DNA of 64,000 nucleotides. Source: Lineus longissimus. Taxonomy: Eukaryota > Nemertea > Pilidiophora > Heteronemertea > Lineidae. The stretch covers positions 14,446,349 through 14,510,348 of the forward strand of contig NC_088318.1 in NCBI RefSeq assembly GCF_910592395.1, given 5' to 3'. A model generated the notes under the pieces. The model was not told the origin of the DNA and searched no databases. It saw only the letters and a list, made by a program, of their open reading frames with translations. Shown piece by piece: positions 44,111 through 56,123 of the stretch. The position numbers and the translations under genes were made by a program. Position 1 is the first letter of the stretch; the number at the start of each line of letters is the position of its first letter.

Positions 44111-45459
44111 TTTGGATTCCTGGAATGAGAAGAAACAGAGATTGGTGCCGTATTGATAAAAGACTGATAGCATAAATGCTATAGTTGACGTTCACGGTTA
44201 AAAGCTTACAAGGCAGCCAATGTTCTTTTAAAAGTGTCAAGCTTCAAATTCGAACAGTGACGAAATTTGAAATAAAAATTTCAGACAAGGAACGAAATCA
44301 GCTCCTCTAGTGTCAAGATTGAGATAGCTTGAGTCCTCCATCGGCGACTTCCTGACTATAGCCAAACGTTTAAGTCTTTCCGTCTCTCAGATGTACAATT
44401 ACTTTCACACAGACAATGGTCGACGACAGTGGATGACAAAGAGCCAAACTATCAAAATCTCGTTCAACTAATAATGTTTACCTTGATGATCCGGAGGTTT
44501 CGATCCACTTCACTTAATACAACTTTACGAGTTTGAGAATCATAGACGCTACCAATGGAGAGGTTTCCAGACAAGTCAGAGGTGTGAAGACAAGCACATC
44601 TTGGGCGCTTTTGATATCTCTGATCACATGAAGTATTCAACACTAAGTCTTGTTCTCTTCAAGGAAGTTCGAAACAAGTCTTGCTGAAATAGCCCCAGGC
44701 ACCCGAATAAATGTCACTAATTGGCCACTTCTTTCTTAGAGCGGACTACCGCAATGGTTTCGAAAGATCGTAAAGTAGAATGGTCCTCCACTTTTTGCGC
44801 AAGGGCCTGTTATTCAGATATCTGGGATTTTGAAAAAGCGATGAAAGGCCATTTGGCAGAATGGTCACACACAAATCAAACTGCTTTCGCAACCGTTGTC
44901 TGCTTGTCGGAGATTTATGTAGCTAAAGCCTATAAAGTTGATCTATCATTATAATCATTTTCTATGGCACGTCGATCCCAATGTGATATTTTTGGCGATG
45001 CCTCTTTCACAAGCATTGCAAATGGTCATCGTTCAATGAAATTGTGGAGAAGGAAAACACTTTTCGAAAATTATTCTCAAACCAATGCCAGCACTAGTTC
45101 TCAAAACTGTCGAAAAGTAAAATACGAAACATGTCGCTTTTCATATCAATGTTTTCTTTGGCGCTATATCTAAATAGTTTTAAGAAAACAGTGAATTTAA
45201 AGCTAGTGTTTGCCTTTTAATTGCTATGTTCAGCTGATCGATGAATTTGTTCAAGTTCCAGTGGTGCGGAATTTAGTGGCTTGGGCAACGCGTGACCCGA
45301 GAGAGCTCTGTCCAAACGCGCGTTTTTCAGAACAGGCGGTGGCTTTGATGTTGAAACCGTACGTTCCCTATAGTTGCCTGACTCTTACGATACCGATAAA
45401 ATATGGATTTCAGATTTCTTCAAAATTTCCTTAAAGACTCCCAGCGTGCGTTATAACAG
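44111..45459. other. Upstream region of the B-box gene inside the host intron
   Basis: It probably contains the 5' UTR intron, first exon and promoter of the minus-strand B-box gene. At 44295-44324 it carries a sequence shared with the LENG1 upstream region. A few plus-strand open segments are present (for example 45234-45350 after TTCAG), but none has a usable donor. Confidence 0.5.
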
Positions 45460-48414
45460 TATAAAGGAAATATGCTAAACCACATCAAAGAAATGTCGGT
45501 TAACATCGACGAAATTCGGGGAAAGCGTGGTGGTCAGGAGTTTCGACTTACAGAGCATGGCATAATCATCACCACTGCAGCAGATGATGGGGAAGTTGAT
45601 TCAGTTTATTCTATATTCTCTTGGCAGGTCTTAGAACGAGAGCTGCTATCATTGCCCCACCTCAAAACAGAAATGGAATTCTCCCATTGTGAAAATATGA
45701 CGTTAAAGAAACTGCTTGTCGGCAAAGACACCTTAGTTGTTCAGAAGACACAGGCTCTGTCACTTGCAAAGGTAAGAGCTGTTAGGACCAACGGAGTAAT
45801 TGAAAGCACTACCAAGCTGTCGGCTGTCGGCTGGTAAGGTGAAGTCACCTTCCACACTACAGTTAAAGTTTCCGTCACCAAATCGCCCTGAAAACGAAAG
45901 AGATTAAAAACTGGCGGAATTGCCATACCAAAATCCCAACATCAAGGAACTCGTTAAATGCAATTCCGTGAATACTTTTCATGCTCTTTTCCAGGAGGTG
46001 ATCTGTGAGATTGAAAGCACCGGACAACTTGTTGAGAGATTAGAAACAGCCATCAACAAGAACACAGTACAGGCCACGTATCCTCATGGGCGATTAGAGA
46101 CCAACGGGTGAGCCGGAGAGGAGTGTATCTCCTTCTTTGTCTTCGCTGGTCAGGATGATAAATTTGATAATGCTGTCCTTTAGAGCTGCTGTGCCCCTCC
46201 AAAGAGCTAGTGGTGGCGAATATCTGACGAAAAGTGTGAGATTTTGAAGATGAGCCACTTCAAAGAAAAATCAACAATTACCCCACGGTCTAATCTCTTT
46301 CGCAGTGGTTGTAAGGCTTTGTCATCTTGGCTGAGTGTTGTCCAGTGTCATGGACTATAGAGGAATACTTGCTTTGGTCGTTGCTGGCCACACCTTTGGT
46401 GATGGCTGAGATCATTGTGCTGTACCTGTAGTTCATCAGCCGTTCGTTTTTGGTCAACACGTAAGATCTTGTCATTTTCTGCATAGCATTTACTTTATTC
46501 CAGTCAACTGAGCTTTGAAGATCTACCAAATAGCCTCTTTGAAGCATACCCAAGGTCGCCGTCAGTGCCTCCAAAGACGCACAAGGCAAGTATTTTACAT
46601 GTCATAATGGACGTTCAAAGTTGAAAAGTTGATGGTTATCTTAAACAGCTTTTGGTGATTTTATCCCCTATTCCTTCGTTTTCCTATCATTATATCACAC
46701 TTTAAATATACTTTGGGAGGCTACCTCCCATGGTATAATTAAAGTGCAACAGTGATAAGAAATGGAGGCATGATCCTAAGCTGATCACTGTCAACCTGCG
46801 GACAGCACCCTCCGCCATGCTATCATTCCTTGCCAGACACGACATTTAATGTTACGTAGAGTTTGCTCTGCTGGGTGCCCGTGGGAATCGGTTATGTTTT
46901 GAAGGCTAAATGTCAGAATATTTGTTATTCAGTCAAACGAGCGGATCGACGTGAACACCCCACCTTATACGACAAGTAGTATGGACCTCATTGAGTATCA
47001 TGCTTCACCCCAGAACCTCCAAAACATCCCAGCCCAGGGAAGACTCTTCAAAACCCTCCTCAACGGAGACGCTCCCTACACTGACGACGACAGGTTGCAG
47101 AGCAGACAAGAAAGCGTCCCAAGGACAAATTCTGCTATGCACCTCTATTTAGAGACAAGGGAGAAGGAGGGCTTAGAGAGGCCAAAAACTGCGACGGCAA
47201 GGTTGACTAAGCAAATGGGGACTTTCCACGACTTCAGGCAAGAACAGCAACGGAAGAATGCCATGGCATCACGGAATGGTACAAGCAGGCAGTCTGTGTC
47301 TGACTACGGGACAGGTTCCTCTACCGCATCTGAGAACAAGGTGCCTACGGTTAAAGTGATGCTGTCGAGACTTTCTAAATACGAGAAGGACAAGTTGGCC
47401 GCGGAGTTCGTTCATGTTGGTGACCGTGTGATGGTGAGGCTCGGGAAGAAGAAAGGTAAGTGGAATAAATACTATAGAGCGGCCATGAAAAACTTTACCA
47501 TCTTCTCTGCAGAGAGTGCAGCAGAAGTTGCTTTCCGCGGTGAGTTCCATGCCCAGGGTTCCTTGACTTGTGAGATAAATCGATTGATTTTTGTCCCAAC
47601 GCGCACTTTTGGTAAGTAAAGTCTTGCTGTACTTCAAAACTGCGATGCTATCATTTACCCTTTGTTGCTGACTTCAAATTGTTTCTTTCCAGAAAATGGT
47701 CCCTTAACATGCGGAGTGGTGAAATTCGTGGGTCGAGTTGACAAAGAGTATGCTAGTTATAGACTCTATGTTGGTCTGAAGCTTGATACACCAAGTAAGT
47801 AAAGATGTTGCCTCGTAATAGAATGTTAAAACTATTTCGTGTTTTCCCTTGTGGTGTAGAGTTACCTTAGCGCATGTTGTCGTTCAGGGCGACTATGTTT
47901 TTCGACGGTAACTGGATGGACGTCCGTCCACGACGTTGGGGACCAACTTAGTTTTCCCCGATTGTCCGGCAATGCTTAAAGCCCACAGCACTGCTATATA
48001 ATTTCTATGTCTACTTTTCAGTTGGGGATACTGACGGAGTTTTCAAGGGCAAGCGGTATTTCCAGACGCCTCACAGACACGGCAAATTGGTCAAGCTCTC
48101 GCAGGTGGTCTCTGTGTTGAACCCAAAGGTATTTGTCATCAAATTCTTTCTGTCACGTCGTCCTTTTCTTGCAAATATGAAACTTGTTTTGTTCTTTATT
48201 CCTTCCATGCAGTTCACAACGTCGAAAATACAATGTCTCCATGATGACTGTATTTGAAGGCAGGCAAGCGAACATGCGTTTGTGATTTTTATGAAGAATT
48301 CAAAACTTATGCATTAATGATTTTATGTTCTGCCTTTTTCAGAGAAATAAATACGACGACGTGGAAGAAAATGTGGAGAAGTTATTGGTAAACGACAGAG
48401 GACCGTTCAGATAG
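45460..48414 (+). CDS. CAP-Gly domain protein, C-terminal exons (probably one gene with 38471-42112)
   Basis: Seven exons in phase: 45460-45771 (or 45628-45771 from an alternative acceptor, TTGGCAG), 45995-46107, 46504-46585, 46933-47455, 47693-47794, 48022-48128 and 48343-48414, totalling 437 codons with the stop. The short exon 46504-46585 is followed by a GC donor (AAG|GCAAGT). The C-terminus is a CAP-Gly domain: VHVGDRVMVRLGKKK, CGVVKFVGRV, YVGLKLDTP, GDTDGVFKGKRYF and HGKLVKLSQV. The usual GKNDG loop reads GDTDG. CAP-Gly domains bind C-terminal EEY/F motifs of tubulin and EB proteins, so a microtubule-associated role is likely. The upstream part is charged, with Ser/Thr-rich stretches. 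The first exon has phase 0, matching the phase-0 end at 42112. Not recognised beyond the domain. Confidence 0.82.
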
Positions 48415-49089
48415 TCGAGGTGCCGGTAACATCTCATCCTTTAGTAGAATACCAGAGTCAGTCGAATGCGCCGTCGCACAGGGTCGGTCATCAGTCCCGA
48501 GTGTTACGTACACTGAAGTTCAGGATGGTAACATCTTCGGTTGTTGCCCATATTCAATGTTTCCATCCAACTGACAGCTAATAGACTTCCCGCTTTGATC
48601 ATGATTGCAAGTCGCATGGCTTTGGTGATTATGAAGGTAGTTTATCAATTTGCCCTCAGGAACGTTATTGTTTCCTATTATTTGTCTGTTGATTCCATGA
48701 TGTTTTTCATGCTGGGATCGAGGGATTGCCTATTTCACTTTCACTATCATGACGACCTATCCAGGTCATTGGATAAGGATGAAGTGGGCCTACATGTAGC
48801 TTGTGTCGCACTCTATTGTCCGATTTCGCACTGAACTCACGTCGCCATTCTCAGTGACGATTAGAGCGGAGCGGTTGGTTATATTTCGGAAAAAAGTCAA
48901 GTTTGTCCACAGATGTTTAGCACATACATCCATGGTTTGGCACACGATGTCCAGAATTAGAATATTTACATCTCACAAGATACACTGAAGAAATCTTGGT
49001 AAACATATGGATGATATACATGTATTTTTTTTATAAGTTGTAAATAAGTTGTAAAGAAGGCGTAAATTATTCTTTGTAAGAGCATGTCG

Positions 49090-49095
49090 AATAAA
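49090..49095 (+). terminator. Poly(A) signal of the CAP-Gly gene
   Basis: AATAAA about 680 nt after the stop codon, followed by A-rich sequence. First canonical signal downstream. Confidence 0.6.
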
Positions 49096-49650
49096 ACAAT
49101 TAAAAAATAGGGATTTCCTTTTTCAATTTTTTTGTTTCTGAGGCTGCATGAAAGTGTGTGGTGTCCATTTGAAAGACCTTCTTACATTTAGGCCTATTAA
49201 CGGGTTGAGTTGGGTGGCAGTGAACAGGGTAGGCCTACTATACGCCTGTTATGCGAACGCCCAGCGTTGGTCGACGTCATTTACGTGTTATCACCTTGAG
49301 TCTCCTTCCTGGAAATTTTGGCTCGCCAACATCTGGGTTGATGATTTGCTACAGGGATTGGTAGCTGGTGATTCAAAATGACTAAGTACCCCGCACCTCT
49401 GTTTCACTGAATCACAGGATAAAGACCAATCTTACACTAGTATATTGAGCCCAAGTTCTGACCGCACTTACGCCTTTGTGCCGCGTCGGTATCTCCTTCA
49501 CGAATGTGGAACACAACCTGAGACAATATCGGCGGAATAATGCGGTATTAGCGGTATCCAAAAACGACAACCACAACGCGCGTGCGAAGTGCGTGAGCCG
49601 CCATTGAACCGGCTTGATTTTGTTGTAAACAATTTATAATCACTGCCATC
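49096..49650. other. Intergenic region and SNRPD1 promoter
   Basis: About 550 bp between the CAP-Gly poly(A) signal and the SmD1 start codon. No ORF of interest. It presumably holds the SmD1 promoter and 5' UTR; no TATA box is evident. Confidence 0.5.
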
Positions 49651-51200
49651 ATGAAGTTAGTTAGGTAGGTATAAATGCAAAAGTAAAAGAATATGAAAGA
49701 AAAGATATTCGTTATTAATTTCCAGCCATTAGTTTTGCAGGAATTTTCAAAACAAATGAGACGAAGTTAACTTTGTAACAAAGGGTCTTCATCGGCGACT
49801 TGCAACCCACTGCGCGCATTCGCCTGTACATTTTGTATACCATGTTATGTGTATACAGAGTTTGTTCTGAAAAACCGTCGAGCATTTCACTCGATCATTG
49901 TTGGTCGTCTCCGTCATGTAGTGTATCTTTGGAGACTGTCGTGCCTAGCCTGTGCACAGTCCATGATTGCGTGAGAGAGTCCTTTTCAATTCAATTTCAA
50001 TCCATTCCCATTGTAGTTGTATTGACATGTTATTCATTCCCAGCCCACGACCCCAGTGTACTGTTTAGTGTTTACAGAATGCCAAATGGACATTGAATGT
50101 TTCATTTTCCCGACCGAGGTATAGGTGTACGATGCAGGTCAGTTGGATATAATTTCAATGCCGCATCCACTCCTAGAATGCCCTCGCCTTGGCTGCCAGG
50201 TAGGCCTATAGGTGGTGTGGTGTGTGGTGTGCGGCTGCAGCAGGCAATGATTGCCTGCGGCCACACACCACACCACCTATAGTCTCCATGCTGTATAATA
50301 AACAATAATAGTGACTCTTTCTGTTTGTAGGTTTTTGATGAAGCTCAGCCATGAGACAGTTACAATTGAGTTGAAGAATGGAACACAAGTACATGGCACA
50401 ATCACAGGTGAGATGCTTACTGATAACTGAATGTACTCTCATTTTGATTCAAATGCTTGAACGACTCTCACCTCTGACGTATTTGCTGTGTATCATATTG
50501 ATGTCACTAACAAAATGACCTTCAACTGTTCTGGAAAGTTTGATGTGTCTTCAAATCTCTCTTTCACAAATTGTTATCCTTCATAATCTCATTCTCTCTT
50601 TGCAGGTGTTGACGTCAGTATGAACACGCATCTCAAGAATATCAAAATGACACAAAAGAACCGGGATCCGGTACAGTTAGACTCTCTCAGTATCCGGGGA
50701 AACAACATCCGTTACTTTATCCTACCAGAGAGTTTACCATTAGACACCTTACTGATTGATGACACACCTAAAGCCCGAGCCAAGAAGAGGGAAATGGGAG
50801 GCAGCAGGGGAGGACGAGGTAATTTTTATCCATATGTTAGTTGCTTGCTTGGGGGCGAGGCAGGCTCCCTCAGCTCAAAGCGGGTTACATGTGTCGTCCA
50901 ATTGATTGTGTAATTGTCAGTAATGAGTTCAAGAATGATATCGGAAAATGGTTTCTCTGCTGAGTGCCGCTTGGAAACTGGTTGAAATGAAATTGCGAGT
51001 GAAAAGTTCTTGATCTTTGTATACTCATATTTTTGATGCTGACATTTGATACTATTTTCTCTCTTTCAGGTGGTCCCGGAGGCCGAGGGGGAAGAGGAGG
51101 GCGTGGAGGCAGGGGACGAGGTCGTGGGGGCGGTCGCGGTGGTGGACGAGGAAGAGGAGATCGAGGCGGCGGTGGTCGCGATTACGGTGGTCGACGATAG
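49651..51200 (+). CDS. SNRPD1: Small nuclear ribonucleoprotein SmD1
   Basis: Core Sm protein of the spliceosomal U1, U2, U4 and U5 snRNPs; it forms the heptameric Sm ring around the snRNA Sm site. Four exons: 49651-49664, 50331-50407, 50606-50818 and 51070-51200, giving 144 residues. The tiny first exon encodes MKLVR up to AG|GTAGGT, and the join restores [20 protein letters not shown] exactly as in animal SmD1. The Sm1 motif ([20 protein letters not shown]) and Sm2 motif ([13 protein letters not shown]) are intact. The last exon is a long Gly/Arg tail, ending RDYGGRR, of the type that is symmetrically dimethylated by PRMT5 and bound by SMN. At 144 residues the protein is longer than the 119 of human SmD1 because this tail is extended. 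Confidence 0.97.
50206..50282. repeat. Perfect 22-bp inverted repeat (hairpin) in SNRPD1 intron 1
   Basis: CTATAGGTGGTGTGGTGTGT plus GG (50206-50227) is the exact reverse complement of 50261-50282. Inside, CAGGCAAT and ATTGCCTG form a second perfect 8-bp stem. The left side carries about ten extra unpaired bases. The 77-bp unit would fold into a strong hairpin as RNA or single-stranded DNA. It could be a foldback or MITE-type element or a structured intronic RNA; no tRNA fold is seen. Confidence 0.85.
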
Positions 51201-53650
51201 GTCTCGGCAGTGGCGTGAGCCATGCAACAAATTGACTGTGTTCATGTGTGCATAGATCATGAATTGCGTTTATAAAATAGCTGACGTTCATGATACTCTG
51301 GTAGCTGTACAATCCGAGGTCACAGACCAGCTGCAGTCCCTGAACAGTGGAATGGGCTGATATTTGAGTGATTGCTGAATGGAGTTTCGGCATCAATAAG
51401 TCAATCATGTTTAAGTTATAGCTGGGCCTGCACTGTTTGCTGAAGGAGTACTATAATTGCAGTAAATACTGATATGCCGAGTTATGTCTCCATCATAATG
51501 GAGCTCTCCTTCTCAAACCAAATATAAGTTAGTGTTTACATCGGCACCCTAGGCTCCATTAATATCCGACCCAGCTGAACAGGAAGTGTCACTCGGGCAC
51601 GAGTCTGGCAGTGTCTTTTCAATTTGATAAGACTTATTGGATCCTAACGGGTTATCTTCTTTAGTGACCACCTCATTCAAAGTCTGCACCAGATTTGTAT
51701 GTAGACATCTGTATGTTCGGTATCCAATCTGCATTCTTTCGTATGGTACACTTGTACTTTTGTCATTCCCATTCAAGAAATAAGGTTTGTCTGTAATTTG
51801 TACATGTAATAATAATCTCTTTTACGTATCCCAAACTTTTCTTGTTTACTTCTCATCAGCATGAGGTTGACACGGTGACCTCTACTCATACTTCCAAGCT
51901 CCTGATGATCGCCAAGATATTGTTTTCTCCCTTCCAAGTTTGGTCTGTCCAGAGAGACGCTACCTGTCCTCCTGGTAAAATGATGCTAGAGCTATCAATG
52001 GCTCGTCTCTCGTGCATGTTTGGAGGAGAGGCCTTGCAACAGCTATTCCATGTTTCAATGGAAACAACAAGCACCTAAATATTGGGGGAGATAAGAAGCT
52101 CTTCTGAAAATGATTTGACGAGTGTCTTCCTCCTTAGGTGCAAGAGTGATAGCTCCCGTCGTATTTACCCATTGCATCTTTGACTAGAAAACTGATCTGG
52201 CTACACTTTCTCCCTCCATTCAGGGGACATCGGTCTTGTCCAATATGGTGCTCATCTCAGATGGACTGGTTGTGACCAGGTTGTACTGTCTCCATTCATA
52301 GGTCATCAGTCGCTCACTCTTCTCTGACTGGTTGTGACCAGCTGGTATCAATTCCATTCATAGGATATTGGACAGAAGAAGATGTTGCCACCTATTTTGA
52401 TCCCACACTGAGACCATTACTGTTGACTTCAAGGACGCCACATCATACACCATGATTTGAAGATTTGAGGACATGATAAACATTCCCATTTCTCTATTTG
52501 CCCTTCCTCAGCTGAGATAGTTTGCGCAATGCGTCTGCACCAAAGAGATTCAATTTTTTTATTGAAGTACCAGCATCCAACTTCATACTTTGGATGGACA
52601 TCCCGGCAGACAGAACTGCAATCTCTCCTTAAAGTAGGAGCAGGTCAGTGGAACAATCATGTTCTTGTTTTGAAGACGCACTGCCATATGGCTATGTTTC
52701 AAAGGCGAGCAGCTGGGATCTTGTTTTAAGACAAGGCTTCAACTTTCAGAAACAAAAAATGTGACCAACTACACACATCAAAGTGGGTCATTATTCTGTC
52801 CTTGTCAGCCCACAGCACCAAGGTCAATGCGCACCATAGACCGGACAAAGCGTCCTGAGTATAGAGGTCAATTGCATCATTGACTAGAAAAAGACCATGT
52901 TTTCTTTGATCTGGCTACACTTTCTCCATTCAAGGGACATCGATGTCGTCCACAGCACCAAGGTCAATGCACACCATAGACCAGACAAAGCATCCTGAGT
53001 ATAGAGGTCAATTGTATAGAAATGACCCATGTTACTTGTAGAACAGATCTCACTGTCCCTCATAATGGAGAGGCTGTCAAGCTTCCAGGTATTTGCTACT
53101 GTGGTTCTACTGTACAAGCCAACCGAATAATGTCACAATCCGAAAGTGGACAGAAATTTAGTCACTGCTAGACCTGGCCACTTGACACTGCAGATTCGTT
53201 TTGATGGGTCACATGGGATAGGTTTCTCAAAACCACTATCCACTCCTATTGAAAGGCAACAGCAGTGTATCCGGGGACAAAACCACAACCAGGGACACCA
53301 GCTGAGAAAGTGTTTCTCGCCTTTAGAAAAGACTGTGGACAAAGTCACAACAGAGTTCATTCAGCCAAACAGAAGACTTGGTGCTGCCATCTTTGTCCAC
53401 TGGTCTCATCAACTGCTAACCAATCGGTCATTTTAAGTCCAGCTGTGACAAGGATCAGGCTGCATTACCACAACTCTATACAACAGCAAAGGGCAGTAGT
53501 TGCAACACAACAACTGTCATGCAGCCAGAGTTGACATGGTGACAACTAGTTCTTGATCCCATATGATAAAATTGGTAAGCGCCTTGGTGAGTCAGTGGTG
53601 ACAAATAGATGATGACAAATGAGAAGACGGAAATCTGATTGAAAACTTAA
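51201..53650. other. SNRPD1 3' UTR and repeat-rich intergenic stretch
   Basis: No further gene is recognised. It contains at least two families of diverged direct repeats. The block around 52180-52241 recurs at 52879-52950, and that at 52811-52875 recurs at 52951-53015. TGGTTGTGACCAG occurs twice near 52270-52340. The last part should hold the LENG1 3' UTR end. Confidence 0.55.
52811..53015. repeat. Direct repeats with a 140-bp period
   Basis: CACAGCACCAAGGTCAATGC and the following 45 bp occur at 52811 and again at 52951 with only a few changes. The spacer between them is itself related to 52180-52241 (GATCTGGCTACACTTTCTCC). Confidence 0.85.
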
Positions 53651-53653
53651 CAT

Positions 53654-53659
53654 TTTATT
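53654..53659 (-). terminator. Poly(A) signal of LENG1
   Basis: AATAAA on the minus strand about 180 nt beyond the LENG1 stop codon. Confidence 0.65.
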
Positions 53660-53838
53660 CAAATAGAACATTACAATCAGTACATAAACTTTTTTCATTA
53701 TTCATCCGCGTGTTTTGACCCCCAACCCCTGCCACACACACAGACACCAATTCACATTGGCATCGCCAATACACAGTTTGCTGCCTTGGTGCATCCACAA
53801 TCCACTAATAGAGAAAAGTCACAGGAAAAAGGACTAGT

Positions 53839-56123
53839 TCAATAGAACTCCCTCATATCTCTAGGTTTCCTTGGCTTTCTAACAAACTCTGGATTAAATT
53901 GAGAATTATATTTCATAGTTCGTTCATCTGGGATCTTCTCCTCCTCCTTTGGAGTTTCTCCTCGCATTTTTGCTAAAAGTTTCTCTGTTTTTTCCCGTTC
54001 AGCTTTTTCTCGTCTTAAACGCTCCGTCCGTAATTGTTCAATTGTCTTTTTGCCAGACTCTATAGAGTTTTTGTTATTTTTGTCCTTGTGTTGGTGCTTG
54101 TGTTTCTTTGACTGAAATAAGAATGAAAATGTTCTTTAGCACATACATGTCATTGGTGGATTCTGGCATGATTCTTCACAGATAGTTTTTCATCACATCC
54201 GGGTGCAAGTTGAACTGTAAGGTAATAATGGCACTTTTCACTGACCAGGGCCTGCACCAAAGTGCTACACAACGACTATCACTATTATAGGTCCCCGCAG
54301 AAGGACTCGAGGATATCACATCTTAACAGTTCTTACCTTTTCATCATACCGGTCTCTTCCATGCTTTTTATCATCCACCTTTTTGGTAATATCCACATAT
54401 TTAGCCATCGTCATCATCGGGTCCAAGGCAGCCTTCTTCTTCTTATCTTCTTCTTCTTTTAACCTCCTGAAAAAGAACACCTCTTGTTAGATACAGACAC
54501 TGACATTGATACTGACAGAAAATCACCTCTCTCAGCATTTAGAATGAGAAAAATACTGTACATGTATCCCTATTCAATTCACGAAACCCCAGGGAATGAA
54601 AGACATGACATGGCCACTGATAAGCCCAAACCATGAAATAGAGGGTGTACCCAAAATCATGTAATTGAGAACCATAAATATACATTTTGAGTATTGAAGA
54701 GATCCTCTTACTTGTATCGCTTTTCATTAGGGGTTGTTTCTACTTCAGGCGATCTTTTCCTCTTTCTGATCTGCGGTGGCAGGGCATCATACCAGGTCTT
54801 CTCGGCTAAAATATACAAAGTAAAATCAGAAAAACGCAGATTATTTGGTTTAAGGCATTGGTATTACGAAAACTGGCCTAAAAATCTATCTAATATCTAA
54901 AACCAAAGACCAATACATGCAACTTACTCTGTGATTCAATAGAGCTCTGTCCAAGGTACGTCAACAGACCAATACTCTTCTCATATTTCTCTTTTTCTGC
55001 ATTTTTCTCCTTTTCATAATCATCATTTGTTGTCTTCTGTTTCTTCTGCAAAAATCAACATTTAGTGAGCGATCCCCAAATAATGAATAATCGATTATAT
55101 CCTTTATAGACTGTATTTCATCCCACCACATACGATATGTTTCTAAGAATTACTGACATCAATTAACTATTTAAACATCAATAACAACACAATACTGCAC
55201 TATCAAATACTGAGAACAATAAAACTTCATCAGGCTGAGAAGCATTATCTTCAAATTAAATACCAGTAAGCTCGTGGTTTAACACTGCATATCTAACGAT
55301 TATTTATTGCAAATTAACATAATCATTTGAAAGAAATAATGCTTACCCCTTCCTCTTCTGCCTCAAAGAAGTTGATATGCTTAGCAGGCTCAAACTGGAT
55401 GATTTCAGACTTCCCTCTATCTTGCTCATCTTTCGAATGAGACCCATCACCTAGTTTTCGTCGTCGAAGAAGGTCAATACGAGCCTCTTGTTCCTAAAAT
55501 AAACACATATGAATTTTCACATAATGTTATGATCCTTCTCACTCAATCATAGGGCACGACAATACAAAAATTAATAAGGAGGGCCATAGACTTTTTATGA
55601 AGTTTTCTCTCAATGCTTAATCACATTTTTCAGGAAAACTCAACAGTCAACTTACTGCCAAAGCTTTGCGACGTTCAACTTCTTTCTCTTCTTCAGCTGC
55701 CTTTGCTTCATCACTACGGACACGTTCTATATTCTTCTTTGTTCGAACATGCCAACTACAAAAGAACAAATTACATAACCAATTCATTCCTTTCCTTTCC
55801 TTAACTTAATAACTAGGCCTATACTAAGTTAGCCGCCCTTGGCCAAGGCGATGTCACTCCATCCATATGCCGATGGCACTACTGGCAACATACAAGAGGT
55901 AATAAGATGCTGATGACATGAAACACCAACGAGCCCCTTTCATTTTTATTTGACTTTCACCAAAATATTTTTGAAAAGCCAAAGTTTGGCAGGCGCCATT
56001 ATTTTGTGACACCCTGTAGTTGACTATAAAATCATTCATGAAAAAGTTTAGGATGCAAATTTGTACATAAAATAGCAGTTTCACAACACTTTCAACGCAC
56101 CTTTTCTTCGGCAAGATATTCAT
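53839..56123 (-). CDS. LENG1: LENG1 (leukocyte receptor cluster member 1) orthologue
   Basis: Seven phase-consistent exons: 56101-56123, 55656-55755, 55347-55493, 54928-55045, 54712-54805, 54337-54466 and 53839-54111, giving about 294 residues. The N-terminus [20 protein letters not shown] is the diagnostic start of LENG1 and carries the Cir_N-type motif found in splicing-linked proteins such as CWC25 and CIR. Other landmarks are [28 protein letters not shown] and WYDALPP; the C-terminal segment [15 protein letters not shown]-like (here [20 protein letters not shown]) matches the end of human LENG1. The protein is highly charged, rich in Lys and Glu, and largely helical or disordered. Function is poorly defined; nuclear and RNA-processing roles are inferred from the Cir_N motif. 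It is divergent to the RNA ligase gene. Confidence 0.95.

Noticed and set aside
45234-45434. Extra exon of the coiled-coil/CAP-Gly gene after TTCAG
   Set aside because: The acceptor is usable but no acceptable donor keeps the frame.
51046-51255. Acidic Glu/Val-rich ORF over the SmD1 last exon
   Set aside because: It is the out-of-frame shadow of the Gly/Arg tail.
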